In this document: positions 13,306 to 24,471 of the stretch, one piece after another
Layout: each line of letters starts with the position of its first letter
Position numbering within the stretch: position 1 is the first letter of the stretch
Assembly: GCA_026874595.1 (NCBI GenBank)
Contig: CM049315.1
Coordinates: 4,152,664 to 4,216,663 of the forward strand
Source of the DNA: Sipunculus nudus
Taxonomy: Eukaryota > Annelida > Sipuncula > Golfingiida > Sipunculidae
Reading direction: 5' to 3'
Length of the DNA: 64,000 nucleotides
Notes under the pieces: model-generated
The model's input: the letters and a program-made list of their open reading frames with translations, nothing else
Databases searched by the model: none
What the model was told of the DNA's origin: nothing
Position numbers and translations under genes: made by a program

Positions 13306-14731
13306 GCTATAAGTGTACCTCACCTGTGCATGGAGAGAAAGTGTCTAATCTTGTCATAATTCAGGTTTGTTAAAACATACATTTAACATATATAGCTAAG
13401 GGAAAAACTAAAGTATATATATCATGATTTTACTAACAGCAGATATTGCATTTATAAACCACTTATAAACGGGTAAAATCTTTTGACAGAGTGCTTGTTT
13501 CGCTTTTACATGTAGCGCAAGTGAATTGGTACGACTCCTTTATTATTTCACTTTGTCAGAATGGGCAGAAGGTTTCTTAATAAGGCATGCGGCATATGTT
13601 ATCTGACAAGTAATGTATGGTGATGCATGCATGTATACTTGGTATTAGAATATGTTTGAGACATTTCATCATTACTCAGTGGATGTTAAATTTAACAGAG
13701 GTAAGCGAGATAGAACATGAGTCGTCGAGGAACCTGTCTGACATACCATCTGTCTCGATGAACCACCTGGTCGTTGCTGTCCGACCATCACGCAGACTGG
13801 TTAAAGTTATCCGGATTTAAGGCCAGCGTTGGCAAAAACTGAATTTTCCTTTAAACACGTCTAGTTTAAGTCGTTTAAACACGTACTTTATGCACGTTGT
13901 TTAAGCATGCACGTACAATTTATATAGAGGAAGCCGACGTAATCATGACGTCCTTGTTAATGAAGTTTTTAAGCTTATAAATATATATGGGCCAGTGAGT
14001 TAATTTCTTAATTGATATTTGGTTTCTTTTATTTTCTTTGTGGAGTGGGCGTTGACGTTCTTTTTCTTCGTGATAAGATGAATAGTTTTCCAATACGGCT
14101 GGTTTTATTTAAGGCGGTTACAATTAAAGGCCACATGCAGATTTGCAACTTGTATTAATAACTGACTTTGACCTAACTATCACCATCAGAACAACCATAT
14201 ACTGCGGCCATGTAATGCATTAATAGCACGTTGTTTCCCATTTAATGGTCCCTGTCATCCATGGATTTGAGGGAGGTGATGTATTCCACCATGCTTATAT
14301 GTTTGGCTCTATACTTGCATGCATATCTGCGTGCACTCACAAAGTATTGATCTATTTCGATTAGCCCGAATCATACGCGGCATCCATTCTTCACCCCTGT
14401 AAAAGATGACAGCAGTAGAGGGACCTGTGTAAAATATACAGGTATGATATTTATAGACATCAAAGAAGCCTGGACCAGAGCTGGGTCTTGAGGTTATCTG
14501 AACGCTTAAAACAATCATCTCCCGAATGCGAACACAAAATCATTTTCCTCTCTCGATCCAAGTTTCTCGCTTCGAATGACTAGATAGCTGGAGGACAGTT
14601 GTAATGGCTGACAGAGTGTCTGCAATTACCATTTTTCTTTCACATGCAAGGTACGGAACGTTCAGTTTTCGGTAGATGTATAAATGGTCTGCTTCCTGAT
14701 AACGCCTACTAACCGGTTCACAGTATACTAG
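13306..14731. other. Gene-free intergenic DNA
   Basis: Mixed-composition DNA with several short open frames on both strands, none of which resembles a known protein. Confidence 0.5.
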
Positions 14732-14767
14732 GATGCCAGTACGTCATATTTATTTTTCGCCAGCCTC
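14732..14767 (+). repeat. Isolated monomer of the ACGTCA satellite
   Basis: A single copy of the 36-bp unit (GATGCCAGTACGTCAT, then TTTATTTTTCGCCAGCC) lies about 740 bp left of the main array. It is flanked by unique sequence. It is either a founder copy or an outlier separated by later insertion. Confidence 0.75.
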
Positions 14768-14899
14768 CTACGCTCCAGAGGCAGCGGAAATCTTGCGCTT
14801 CTAAAGAAGCAACTGATTTTCACGCTGCGAGCTTGGACCGTTTATGATATATTTAGACACCAGATGGCGGTGTGTTGTCCACTGAAATAAACGTGCGTA

Positions 14900-15360
14900 C
14901 GATGTGACAAGCAGCCAATCAGATGCCAATAAACAAACACTCAACAGGCATCCTGGCTCCGCCCATTGCCGCGCTTCAAGCGCCGTTTGATGAGTTTCCG
15001 GTCGAATTTAAATTGCTCCCTCTGCATTCTCGCATCATCGACCGATTCGATTATGACATTATGACTGTGTTAGCGTAGCCATGTATCTGTTGTCTGCAGA
15101 ACTGAAACCAGCCAGCGAGGTGTGCACGCAGCCTTTGTTGTTACGTTTCGTTTGAATTACAGCTCATCGGCCGAGCATCCTATGTGCCCAAGGCCCTAAG
15201 CAAACCACGTCAGGGGCAATTCTCTCTGAGCCTGTGGCCTGTTTAGACGGTTACGCTGGGGGATGAGCTGTCACTCAAAAAGAAATGAATATGATTGGCT
15301 CCGTGTATTCCTCGCTTGGCTTTGTCTTCCAGCACAAAGTTTCATCTGATTGGACAAAAA
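14900..15360. promoter_or_regulatory. Cluster of CCAAT boxes with a GC box
   Basis: Two forward CCAAT boxes (14915-14919 and 14926-14930) are followed by a GC-box-like GGCTCCGCCC (14955-14964). Two inverted boxes (ATTGG) lie at 15294-15298 and 15349-15353. These are binding elements for NF-Y and Sp-type factors in promoters generally. No gene start is recognised beside them. A short frame beginning at the ATG near 15081 (MYLLSAELKPASE) runs into a GTGTGC donor-like site, but this is weak. It could be a promoter of an unannotated transcript or chance. Confidence 0.3.
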
Positions 15361-15477
15361 TACAGTGCTCCCCTCTGGTGTTGCAAAGCAGGATACGAGG
15401 TCATAACAAACAGCGCCTTACGATATAGGAAGTAGCCCTATAGGTAAAGCGCTGTGTAAAGAGCGTACCAGCCTCCA

Positions 15478-15970
15478 TGCCAGTACGTCATATGTATTTT
15501 TCGGCAACCTGCATGCCACAACGTCAGATGTATTTTTTGCAGCCTCAAAGCAACTACTTGCATGAATTTTTCGGCAGCTTCCATGACAGGACGTCATGTG
15601 GATTTTTCGGCAGCCTCATGCCAGTACGTCATATGTAATTTTCGGCAGCCCTATGCAGGGCGTCATGTGTATTTTTCGGCGGCCTCTATGCCACTACGTC
15701 TTGTGTATTTTTCGGCGGCCTCTATGCCACTACGTCATATGTATTTTTCGGCGGCCTCTATGTCACTACGTCATATGTATTTTTCGGCAGCCTCCATGCC
15801 ACTACGTCAGATGTAATTTTCGGCAGCCTCTTTGCCACTACGTCATGTGTATTTTTCGGCGGCCTCTATGCCACTACGTCAGATGTATTCTTGTACAGCC
15901 TCATGCCAGTACGTCATGTGTATTTTTCGGCAGCCTCCATGGCACTACGTCAGATGTATTTTTGTGAAGC
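15478..15970 (+). repeat. Diverged monomeric zone of the ACGTCA satellite (36-bp period)
   Basis: Tandem units of about 36 bp, each containing a CCACTACGTCA- or CCAGTACGTCA-type core followed by ATTTTTCGGC and GGCCTC/CAGCCTC. Some units differ considerably, as expected at the ageing edge of an array. The 36-bp period is a multiple of three, so frames do not rotate here, unlike in the adjoining dimeric part. Confidence 0.9.
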
Positions 15971-18185
15971 CTCATGCCAGTACGTCATACCTTTTTTCGG
16001 CAGCCTCCATGCCACTACGTCATATGTGTTTTTTCAGCAGCTTCCTTGCCAGTACGTCATACCTTTTTTCGACAGCCTCCATGCCACTACGTCATATGTG
16101 TTTTTCAGCAGCTTCCTTGCCAGTACGTCATACCTTTTTTCGACAGCCTCCATGCCACTACGTCATATGTGTTTTTCAGCAGCTTCCTTGCCAGTACGCC
16201 ATACCTTTTTTCGACAGCCTCCATGCCACTATGTCATATGTGTTTTCTTTCAGCAGCTTCCTTGCCAGTACGTCATACCTTTTTTCGACAGCCTCCATGC
16301 CACTACGTCATATGTGTTTTTCAGCAGCTTCCTTGCCAGTACGTCATACCTTTTTTCGACAGCCTCCATGCCACTACGTCATATGTGTTTTTTTTCAGCA
16401 GCTTCCTTGCCAGTACGTCATACCTTTTTTCGACAGCCTCCATGCCACTACGTCATATGTGTTTTTTCAGCAGCTTCCTTGCCAGTACGTCATACCTTTT
16501 TTCGACAGCCTCCATGCCACTACGTCATATGTGTTTTTCAGCAGCTTCCTTGCCAGTACGTCATACCTTTTTTCGACAGCCTCCATGCTACTACGTCATA
16601 TGTGTCTTTCAGCAGCTTCCTTGCCAGTACGTCATACCTTTTTTCGACAGCCTCCATGCCACTACGTCATATGTGTTTTTCAGCAGCTTCCTTGCCAGTA
16701 CGTCATACCTTTTTTCGACAGCCTCCATGCCACTACGTCATATGTGTTTTTCAGCAGCTTCCTTGCCAGTACGTCATACCTTTTTTCGACAGCCTCCATG
16801 CCACTACGTCATATGTGTTTTTTTCAGCAGCTTCCTTGCCAGTACGTCAAACCTTTTTTCGACAGCCTCTCTGCCACTACGTCATATGTGTTTTTTTTTC
16901 AGCAGCTTCCTTGCCAGTACGTCATACCTTTTTTCGACAGCCTCCATGCCACTACGTCATATGTGTTTTTCAGCAGCTTCCTTGCCAGTACGTCAAACCT
17001 TTTTTCGACAGCCTCCATGCCACTACGTCATATGTGTTTTTCAGCAGCTTCCTTGCCAGTGCGTCATACCTTTTTTCGACAGCCTCCATGCCACTACGTC
17101 ATATGTGTTTTTCAGCAGCTTCCTTGCCAGTACGTCATACCTTTTTTCGACAGCCTCCATGCCACTACGTCATATGTGTTTTTCAGCAGCTTCCTTGCCA
17201 GTACGTCATACCTTTTTTCGACAGCCTCCATGCCACTACGTCATATGTGTTTTTCAGCAGCTTCCTTGCCAGTACGTCATACCTTTTTTCGACAGCCTCC
17301 ATGCCACTACGTCATATGTGTTTTTCAGCAGCTTCCTTGCCAGTACGTCATACCTTTTTTCGACAGCCTCCATGCCACTACGTCATATGTGTTTTTCAGC
17401 AGCTTCCATGCCTGTACGTCATACCTTTTTTCGACAGCCTCCATGCCACTACGTCATATGTGTTTTTCAGCAGCTTCCTTGCCAGTACGTCATACCTTTT
17501 TTCGACAGCCTCCATGCCACTACATCATATGTGTTTTTCAGCAGCTTCCTTGCCAGTACGTCATACCTTTTTTCGACAGCCTCCATGCCACTACGTCATA
17601 TGTGTTTTTCAGCAGCTTCCTTGCCAGTACGTCATACCTTTTTTCGACAGCCTCCATGCCACTACGTCATATGTGTTTTTCAGCAGCTTCCTTGCCAGTA
17701 CGTCATACCTTTTTTCGACAGCCTCCATGCCACTACGTCATATGTGTTTTTTTCAGCAGCTTCCTTGCCAGTACGTCATACCTTTTTTCGACAGCCTCCA
17801 TGCCACTACGTCATATGTGTTTTTCAGCAGCTGCCTTGCCAGTACGTCATACCTTTTTTCGACAGCCTCCATGCTACTACGTCATATGTGTTTTTCAGCA
17901 GCTTCCTTGCCAGTACGTCATGTGTATATTTCGGCAGCCTCCATGCCACTACGTCATATGTGTTTTTCAGCAGCTTCCTTGCCAGTACGTCATACCTTTT
18001 TTCGACAGCCTCCATGGCACTACGTCATATGTGTTTTTTTCAGCAGCTTCCTTGCCAGTACGTCATACCCTTTTTCGACAGCCTCCATGCCACTACGTCA
18101 TATGTGTTTTTCAGCAGCTTCCTTGCCAGTACGTCATACCTTTTTTCGACAGCCTCTATGCCACTACGTCATATGTATTTTTCAT
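15971..18185 (+). repeat. 71-bp dimeric ACGTCA satellite
   Basis: About 31 head-to-tail copies of a 71-bp unit made of two related half-units. One has TTGCCAGTACGTCATACC then TTTTTTCGACAGCC. The other has ATGCCACTACGTCATATG then TTTTTCAGCAGC. Copies are nearly identical apart from changes in T-run length. No stop codon occurs in any plus-strand frame of the unit. Because 71 is not a multiple of three, each frame cycles through all three readings, giving three overlapping open frames of about 770-795 codons. T-run variation also shifts frames without making stops. I do not regard these as genes. Near 17931 one copy reverts to the older ATGTGTATATTTCGGC form. Confidence 0.97.
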
Positions 18186-18309
18186 TTTCCATTTTTATGC
18201 TCTCTTATCTAATTCTTAATCTAAGTATATGTACATCTGCAGAGTTCCATTTTAGGTTGGGACTTCGTGACAGGGCGGTGGCACTCGCTTCCTATCATAT
18301 TATTTTTGT

Positions 18310-18556
18310 ATCTTGGTGTCACCTAGACCTGGGTATGTAGTCACCCCATTGCTGGGTCATTTCACAGAGGGGCCTCCAAAGACGCACTCGTATGTGAGTG
18401 TTACACGGCTGGGGGGCACAGCCTTCCAATTAAGCCTGCAGAGCGCTCACCCTGGGTAGGGGCCGACCGTGAAAAATCTCACCGCCTCGGCTGAGATTTG
18501 AACTTACGACCTCCCGGCTTCGAGTCCTGTGCTGTACCCCTGAGCCATAGAAGCCA
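18310..18556 (-). mobile_element. tRNA-derived SINE
   Basis: Read on the minus strand, the element starts GGCTTCTATGGCTCAGGGG. It has an RNA polymerase III A box, TGGCTCAGGGG, at 18537-18547 and a B-box-like AGTTCAAATCT at 18494-18504. The spacing fits a tRNA. About 70 bp of tRNA-like head is followed by a unique body ending near an A-rich stretch. It is not a functional tRNA gene, because the B box lacks the consensus GG and the acceptor stem does not close. It lies about 125 bp past the end of the satellite. The 3' boundary is uncertain. Confidence 0.72.
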
Positions 18557-19839
18557 CAGAAGCCAACCATTAATCCGCCGACATCTCATGTCACCAGGAA
18601 AACCGATTTCACATAAGGTCAGTTTCAGTTTCGAAAATTCCTTATCATGTGGACATTCAGACACATATAGTATCAAACATGTTGTTCAGTGTGGGGTCCC
18701 GCCTGGAACCATCGTATGTTACCATCATTGTCTATCACCAATCATTTCCCCAGACTCGGCCTTGTCCAATTGAAGGGGTTACACTGTATCTAAAATAATC
18801 AGCAGAATGATTGTTGTTGGTGTTTGGTGAAAGTTTCGGTGTGAAGACAATAATCCTAGATAACCGTGCTTTGCTTAGCGTAGACATATGCCAGTTATAG
18901 GTCAAAGCTTGAAGGGGAATTGGATTCTTTGAGTGTAAAAATATAAAGTTCAGTTACAGCTCAGAGCTGGTCTTGGTGAGGTGGGGGTATACATCTAAAG
19001 ATATTTTATCGGCACATGTCAAGTAGGTGGCACTGTGTATCAAATGTGGTTGAAGGGAACTACATGGAGAGGATGATATATGATTATGAAACATTCTTTA
19101 TATCAGATTTTATATAAACAACAATAGGTTGATAATAACCAGAAAAGTCATAACTTTATCACTGGGGCGGATCAAGAATTCCTTTAAATCGGGTGTTGCA
19201 GGGGTCAAATAGGTCATGAAACAATCAAATAATAGAATATTAAACAGAAAATTTACTTGCAAGCTTATAGTATTAGTGAATTGAATATATTTTACTATGT
19301 TTAGAGCTTCGCAGGTTAAAAATGAACCCTTTCTATGTTTGTAACTCCCATACCTCCCTCTGGGATCCGGCCATGAACTACAGCGGCTCTATTGAGATTT
19401 CACCATTTTAACTTTGAAGTTCTGCGCTTTAACCATTACAGACCGTGTCTTACACTTTTGTCTATTGAGAATTCAATAAATGACATGAGAGACATTGGAA
19501 TATCCTTTCATACATTAAATAAGAAGTCCGTTTTAAAACATCTAATCTTTGGTAAAGGTCTATCTTGGTCTGAAGAAGTACTTTGGTTTTGTTGGTAACT
19601 GCCTGGAGAGGGCCATTTGTAACGGAACCAAAGGAATCTAAGCACGTTTATTTTCTTCAGCTCTTTAGAAAAAGCATTTAAAGATTTTATGTAAATTAAA
19701 ACCTTGGTCTGTAACTTCATGAGAATCCCTGTCAGAGTGATGGAATGTTATTCTGGGGCGAGGACAAAAACTGCACTGAGCAAACTTAGTCCATACCGTC
19801 ACATAAAAATCACACATAGGTGACGAGGGTGAAAAAAGT
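18557..19839. other. Gene-free intergenic DNA
   Basis: No coding region is supported. The sequence at about 18765-18775 (GGGGTTACACTGTA) resembles ends of short interspersed DNA elements common in aquatic invertebrates, but no full element is visible. Confidence 0.5.
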
Positions 19840-20412
19840 GACATGACCGAGCCTGATTGAATGGCGGTTGGCAGAGTGAGAGCGGGGAGGATGACTGCTT
19901 GTCAAGTAGTGTGCCGGATGTCTGTACTGAAAGAAGTATCGTCAGTCTCTGAATCTAGTCTAATTGGTGGTTCAGTCTGTTTCTCGGGGCCAGCCATCAA
20001 ATGTCACTCCGCGCGGACTTGGGATCACCTGCCGCAGTCCCATATTGTCTAAAACCTCCATTGGCGTCCGCACGCGTGCAAGGCAAGTGTCGCCGAAGCC
20101 ATTAACACTCCCCATGTTGGGCAGGGTCGACTAAATCCCATTGCTGAAGAGGTGACAGTGTCAAACCCATTGTGTGGTGGGCGAGGCCGGGCCGTGCCCC
20201 CAACACCCGGAGCTCCCTGCCATATGGCCAAACGGCTCGAAGAGCGACAACCTGCAATCAACATCGCTACGACATCTGTGGCTTCCCTCTTCCCTAATAT
20301 CCACGCGGAATTCTCCGAAAGAAAAAAAATATCAAAAGTTATTTCAAATTCTGAGCGGCACACGCCCTGATGGATGTCACGTGATCCACGCTCCCAAGGC
20401 GTAGTGATACTC
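19840..20412. other. Complex GC-rich island, candidate regulatory block
   Basis: GC-rich, non-repetitive sequence with overlapping open frames on both strands (plus 20152-20404, minus 20049-20414). This pattern fits GC-rich noncoding DNA rather than a gene. No protein family is recognised. Confidence 0.3.
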
Positions 20413-21070
20413 ATTTTTGATCTTTTAGAAAAGAGACCATGTGTTCATACAGTACGCTCGTTGTTGGTTGTATAACTAGAAATTATCTTTCTATATTGCA
20501 ATACTTAAAAATATGTTTTCATCGCAGTTCCAAATGTTCACAATATAGTGAGTGCATCATGTCAAACCAGTTTTTTGTCATGATCTAACTATTCCAGAAT
20601 ATGTATTCATTTTTAGGATCAAGGACGAATAATCGATAGAAAAAACTATGAAAAATACCAATTGTTCGTAATTTAAAATGAAATAATTTTATACCGCAAT
20701 ACACAATTTATAGAATGTGATCACCGCGATGCACGTAATGTGATTTGTATGTAAATTTTACGGGACATTAAAATGGGGGAAGAGGTAGTTATCATTTTTC
20801 TATGGTCTCACGTAAATTGTTTGACCATCACGGTGTATGCAGTTGCTTGCACTTATGTCATTTTAATCAACATGACGTCATCATGATTACAACAAAATGT
20901 TAATTAAAATCCTTACTATAAGCGGGTCCGACTTTTGTTATCTCAATAAAAGAACAGATATTTATTTACTCGTGCAAATATCATTGAAATGACATATGAC
21001 AGAGACGAGAGTTTCGCGGGATCTTAGCACCTTGTATAAAGTAGAAAATCAATTTATATGGTATCAAAGG
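20413..21070. other. AT-rich gene-free DNA
   Basis: Nothing recognisable. A TGACGTCA octamer (full CRE palindrome) lies within CATGACGTCATCATG near 20871-20885. Confidence 0.5.
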
Positions 21071-21430
21071 CTATTATAAAACGAGGGGATTGCAGATTTC
21101 GTTCTAAAGTCTAAAAACTCGTGTATTCGAGGCTTCTGTGACCGAAGAGGCAATTGCATTATGACACCTAGCGCCTTTGCGGTCTGGCTGCCCCGAGCTG
21201 AGCGCCAGGCCCGATTCACGCCAAAATCCCGCGAGACCTCGCCGCGAGAAGAGAAAGTGCTCGCGGCAGAAGATGGGAGAGATCTGTGTGTTACACAAAC
21301 GGCTCGTCCTATTATATACAACCCTATTATCTTTCAACATTTTTATCCTTCGATGGCTTGATTCTGACGATTCCCCTGAAGTCATTTGCAAAATGGCGCC
21401 AGGAATTTCCTGTGGTGCCACTGTTTAATG
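21071..21430. other. Complex GC-rich island
   Basis: Several overlapping open frames occur on both strands. The sequence contains repeated CGCGAGA-type motifs (about 21228-21250). Such motifs occur in some animal promoters. No gene is recognised, so promoter or conserved noncoding DNA is the more likely reading. Confidence 0.3.
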
Positions 21431-22140
21431 TCCAATTCAAAGTTAATTTTCAGAAATTGTTTTATTCTGGTGTCATTATACGTGTTGGCCGTTGTGTAAA
21501 TATTATTTATTTAAATGTGTCCATGGTTTAGATGCGCCTCGATTTATGCATCACATGGGATTCGTTTATTACAATTCTCAATATATTTTACATAAAATAA
21601 ATTTAAGCAATGCTGTTATATATAGTTCAGTAAAATATAGATTTCTAGCCGACGTTTTCCACTATAAATACCTTTCATGAGAACGCATTTATTGGTGTGG
21701 TTCAATTTGATGTTCAACAAGAGTTCACGTGATCAGTTTTTTTTGTAACTGTTATTAAAAGAAACAAGAACAATGATGTAAATTAAATAAACAGTAAAAC
21801 ATTTAATACATTAATGGATACACAATTTTCAAACATTTTAATTTAAAAAAAAACTGGACCCACAAAAAAGGTAATTCCATGGACATTTCAGTAAAACACT
21901 TCAAAATTCATGAGTATCGTCGGTTTATTTGGTAAGCTCTGCTTAGTAACAGCAAAAATACCTAACTTGCAGATATATGTGTTAATGAGAGGGAGTAAAT
22001 TTGCTACTCCCAATAGTCGGCTAGATATTGTCAATCAAATACGAATATAAATAATAAAAATAGAATTATGAAGATATAAACAGCATATGCTAAACATCAC
22101 TTTGACCACATTTTAGTTCACAGTATACCACTTTGTTTAT
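21431..22140. other. AT-rich gene-free DNA
   Basis: No supported feature beyond A/T homopolymer runs. Confidence 0.55.
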
Positions 22141-22480
22141 CACACAAATGGACTTTCATCCCATTGGCTCAACCCCAATACAGCTAATGGGCGGTTGTCT
22201 GGTCAGTAAAAGATGAAACAGTCCACTGTAGCGGGCTGGAGCGACGTTATTGGTCACCAAGTGCCACCAAGAATCGGCAGCTACGATTGAGCTGATCGGC
22301 TTCTGGTCTCGGAGGACTTCTTTTCGTCTAGACGGCAGGCCGCTTTCCTGCGCGCTCAGGTTTAGGCACATCAGCAGCGGCATATTCATTCTTTACGGCT
22401 TCAGCTGGAACGAAACAGTTTTGGTTAATATATCTTTGTTTACACAAGGACGGTCCTTCGTTTGACTAATGTGCTGGAGC
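22141..22480. other. Complex island, unassigned
   Basis: Non-repetitive, GC-richer block with short open frames on both strands (minus 22156-22389, plus 22250-22465), none recognised. Confidence 0.3.
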
Positions 22481-22720
22481 GTATGCCATAACTTGGTACA
22501 TTGCCGCACTTTGCAACTGCCGGTTTGAAGCAGGTCATAAATTGTAGGAAGCAGTCAGTCGCCGGCCACACCGTAAAAGGGAAAACGTTACAAATGCACT
22601 ATATATGTCGAAGCCATGTGAAGTTCATGATTTTTTGTGTGGATCGAGCTGGCTTGAATTTTTTGTTTATTTTACTATATATGAAACTCTGTCAGTTCTA
22701 GATAAGTCTCCTTGTAGCAT

Positions 22721-22722
<2 letters not shown>

Positions 22723-22778
<56 letters not shown>
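22723..22778. repeat. (TA)n microsatellite
   Basis: About 28 TA dinucleotides. It bounds the left side of a short hairpin-bearing segment. Confidence 0.95.
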
Positions 22779-22781
<3 letters not shown>

Positions 22782-22786
22782 CATCA

Positions 22787-22912
22787 TGTAACATCTCTCT
22801 ACACGTTCCCACTTAATTACCACCTGACGAAGAAGTCTGTGTACTTCGAAAGCTCGTGTGTTAATAAACTAGTTAGTCTATCTAAAAGGCGACACTGTTT
22901 ATCTTAACCTTC
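22787..22912 (+). mobile_element. Short segment resembling a retroelement 3' end
   Basis: This segment between two (TA)n tracts reads CACCTGACGAAGAAGTCTGT and continues with ACTTCGAAAGCTC and TTAATAAA. It can form a hairpin with GAAGT (22832-22836) pairing with ACTTC (22843-22847). The order 'CTGA-GAAG hairpin CGAAA ... AATAAA' is familiar from 3' tails of Penelope-like and other retroelements in many animals. That attribution is from memory of the motif only. Confidence 0.3.
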
Positions 22913-22913
22913 G

Positions 22914-22972
<59 letters not shown>
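22914..22972. repeat. (TA)n microsatellite
   Basis: About 29 TA dinucleotides bounding the right side of the hairpin segment. Confidence 0.95.
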
Positions 22973-22975
<3 letters not shown>

Positions 22976-23355
22976 ACATAAAGACCAATCAATTTCTTCC
23001 ACATATACACATATACAAGTGGGAACCTTGCAATTCATATGATTCTTTTATTTTAATTCAGGTGTACGTGCATCCGCTTTTTTCCCGGCATCACGAGCGA
23101 ACCTTAGAAATGGAGACAACCCATTTTATATAAAGCTTGAGTAAGCGTATTACCGATTGCATTATCTTACTTGAGGGAATATTAAACCGAGAACAGAATA
23201 TTCTGAAGATGTACTTTCAATGAGTTATCATACTGGGCTTTCTTGTAGCTGACCCCGTTACCTACAGATTATTTGGGAAATTCCCAAGGGGATGCTCTCA
23301 GCTCCTAAATAAATCGCACAACCCTCATTTTTGTTAACAAATATTTTTTTTCGGC
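22973..23355. other. Gene-free intergenic DNA
   Basis: No open frame or element recognised. Confidence 0.5.
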
Positions 23356-23580
23356 CGTAACCGCATATATTCGTAGCCTTGTATATCCGTGTCCTCAAAT
23401 ATTCGTTTACTCATGTGCCCGTAACCTCATATATCCATAACCTCATATACCCGTAACATCATATATCCATAACCTCATATACCCGTAACCTCATACATCC
23501 ATAACCTCATATACCCATTACCTCAAATATTCATAACCTCGTATACCCATAACCTCATATTTTAGCCTCATACACCTGTT
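23356..23580. repeat. 17-bp minisatellite
   Basis: Around 12 diverged copies of a unit close to CATAACCTCATATACCC, alternating CATAACC and CGTAACC starts. The left edge is more diverged than the centre. Confidence 0.88.
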
Positions 23581-24067
23581 ATACCCAAAAAAGATGTAAA
23601 CTCTTAATCCCCTAGCTTCATGACCGTAAAGTAAAAAGGGCCCTAGTAATATCCCAGATCACTGATCCAGAATATTGGCGGAGGTATGCAATCTGTGAGA
23701 GCTTTATTTTTCAACTTGGTGTATTTCTTTTATTTTTTTTGGTAATATAACTGACTTTTGCCAAAAAATAAAAGATTTTGGAATAACTGTACCAAAAACT
23801 GTACTCAAAAATTTTTGATCTTTCTTCAGTTCGTGTTTAATCCCTATCATTAGTTACGATGTACCTAACTGATATTGCGAAGTGAATAAGGACAATTTGG
23901 CTTATTTTGTTTTCGCCGTGTTTCATATACAGGTATTTCAAGGCTTGGGTTTGTCATAGATTAGAATTATAATACATACTTTTAAAGCTATTGATGGCTT
24001 TATGAAATATATCCTGTATCGAGTAGTCTATAGTGAGGAGAAATGAATGTGTATAGTGAAACCATGT

Positions 24068-24471
24068 AGAGGCGTGTTCCTGTTCCTGTTCGCAGGAATG
24101 ATGCAAACAAGAACATGTAACCAAAACATATTGTTCACCTGCGTGCGCCTTAAAAATACAAGTCATAACTATTCAACAGTGCATGTCATTGATTACATTC
24201 ATTTTTATCAAAAATATAAGAAGCATTTAAATGGTGACAAATTTAACATTGTATCAGTCAATGAAATTAATATGAACAGTCCGAGTATGGGCTGGCACTT
24301 CTTTCCTTGCCGCCATTGTTGCCAGCCTTTACTTTATTCCTGAGCCCCCTGGTTGTGTTATTTTCTTGAACAACGAACAGGAACATGTTCGTGTCCATGG
24401 GCTAAAACGGTCTCTGTTCATGAACAGACGTATTAACAGGAACATGTTCATGGAACGAAAACACGCCCCTG
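24068..24471. mobile_element. MITE-like element with short terminal inverted repeats
   Basis: The left end AGAGGCGTGTTCC (24068-24080) and the reverse complement of the right end, CAGGGGCGTGTTTTCGTTCC (24453-24471), form imperfect terminal inverted repeats. The CAGGGG-type start recalls hAT ends. No clear 8-bp target duplication was found. The interior has no transposase and carries palindromes near the right end: GAACATGTTC at 24381-24390 and 24440-24449, and CTGTTCATGAACAG at 24414-24427. Confidence 0.42.

Noticed and set aside
12730-13323. 197-codon His/Thr/Arg-rich minus-strand frame
   Set aside because: It lies almost wholly in the 61-bp minisatellite and starts and ends with it.
15832-18340. 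Three overlapping 770-795-codon open frames as genes
   Set aside because: All are readings of the same 71-bp satellite, cycle through identical peptides, and owe their length to a stop-free unit.
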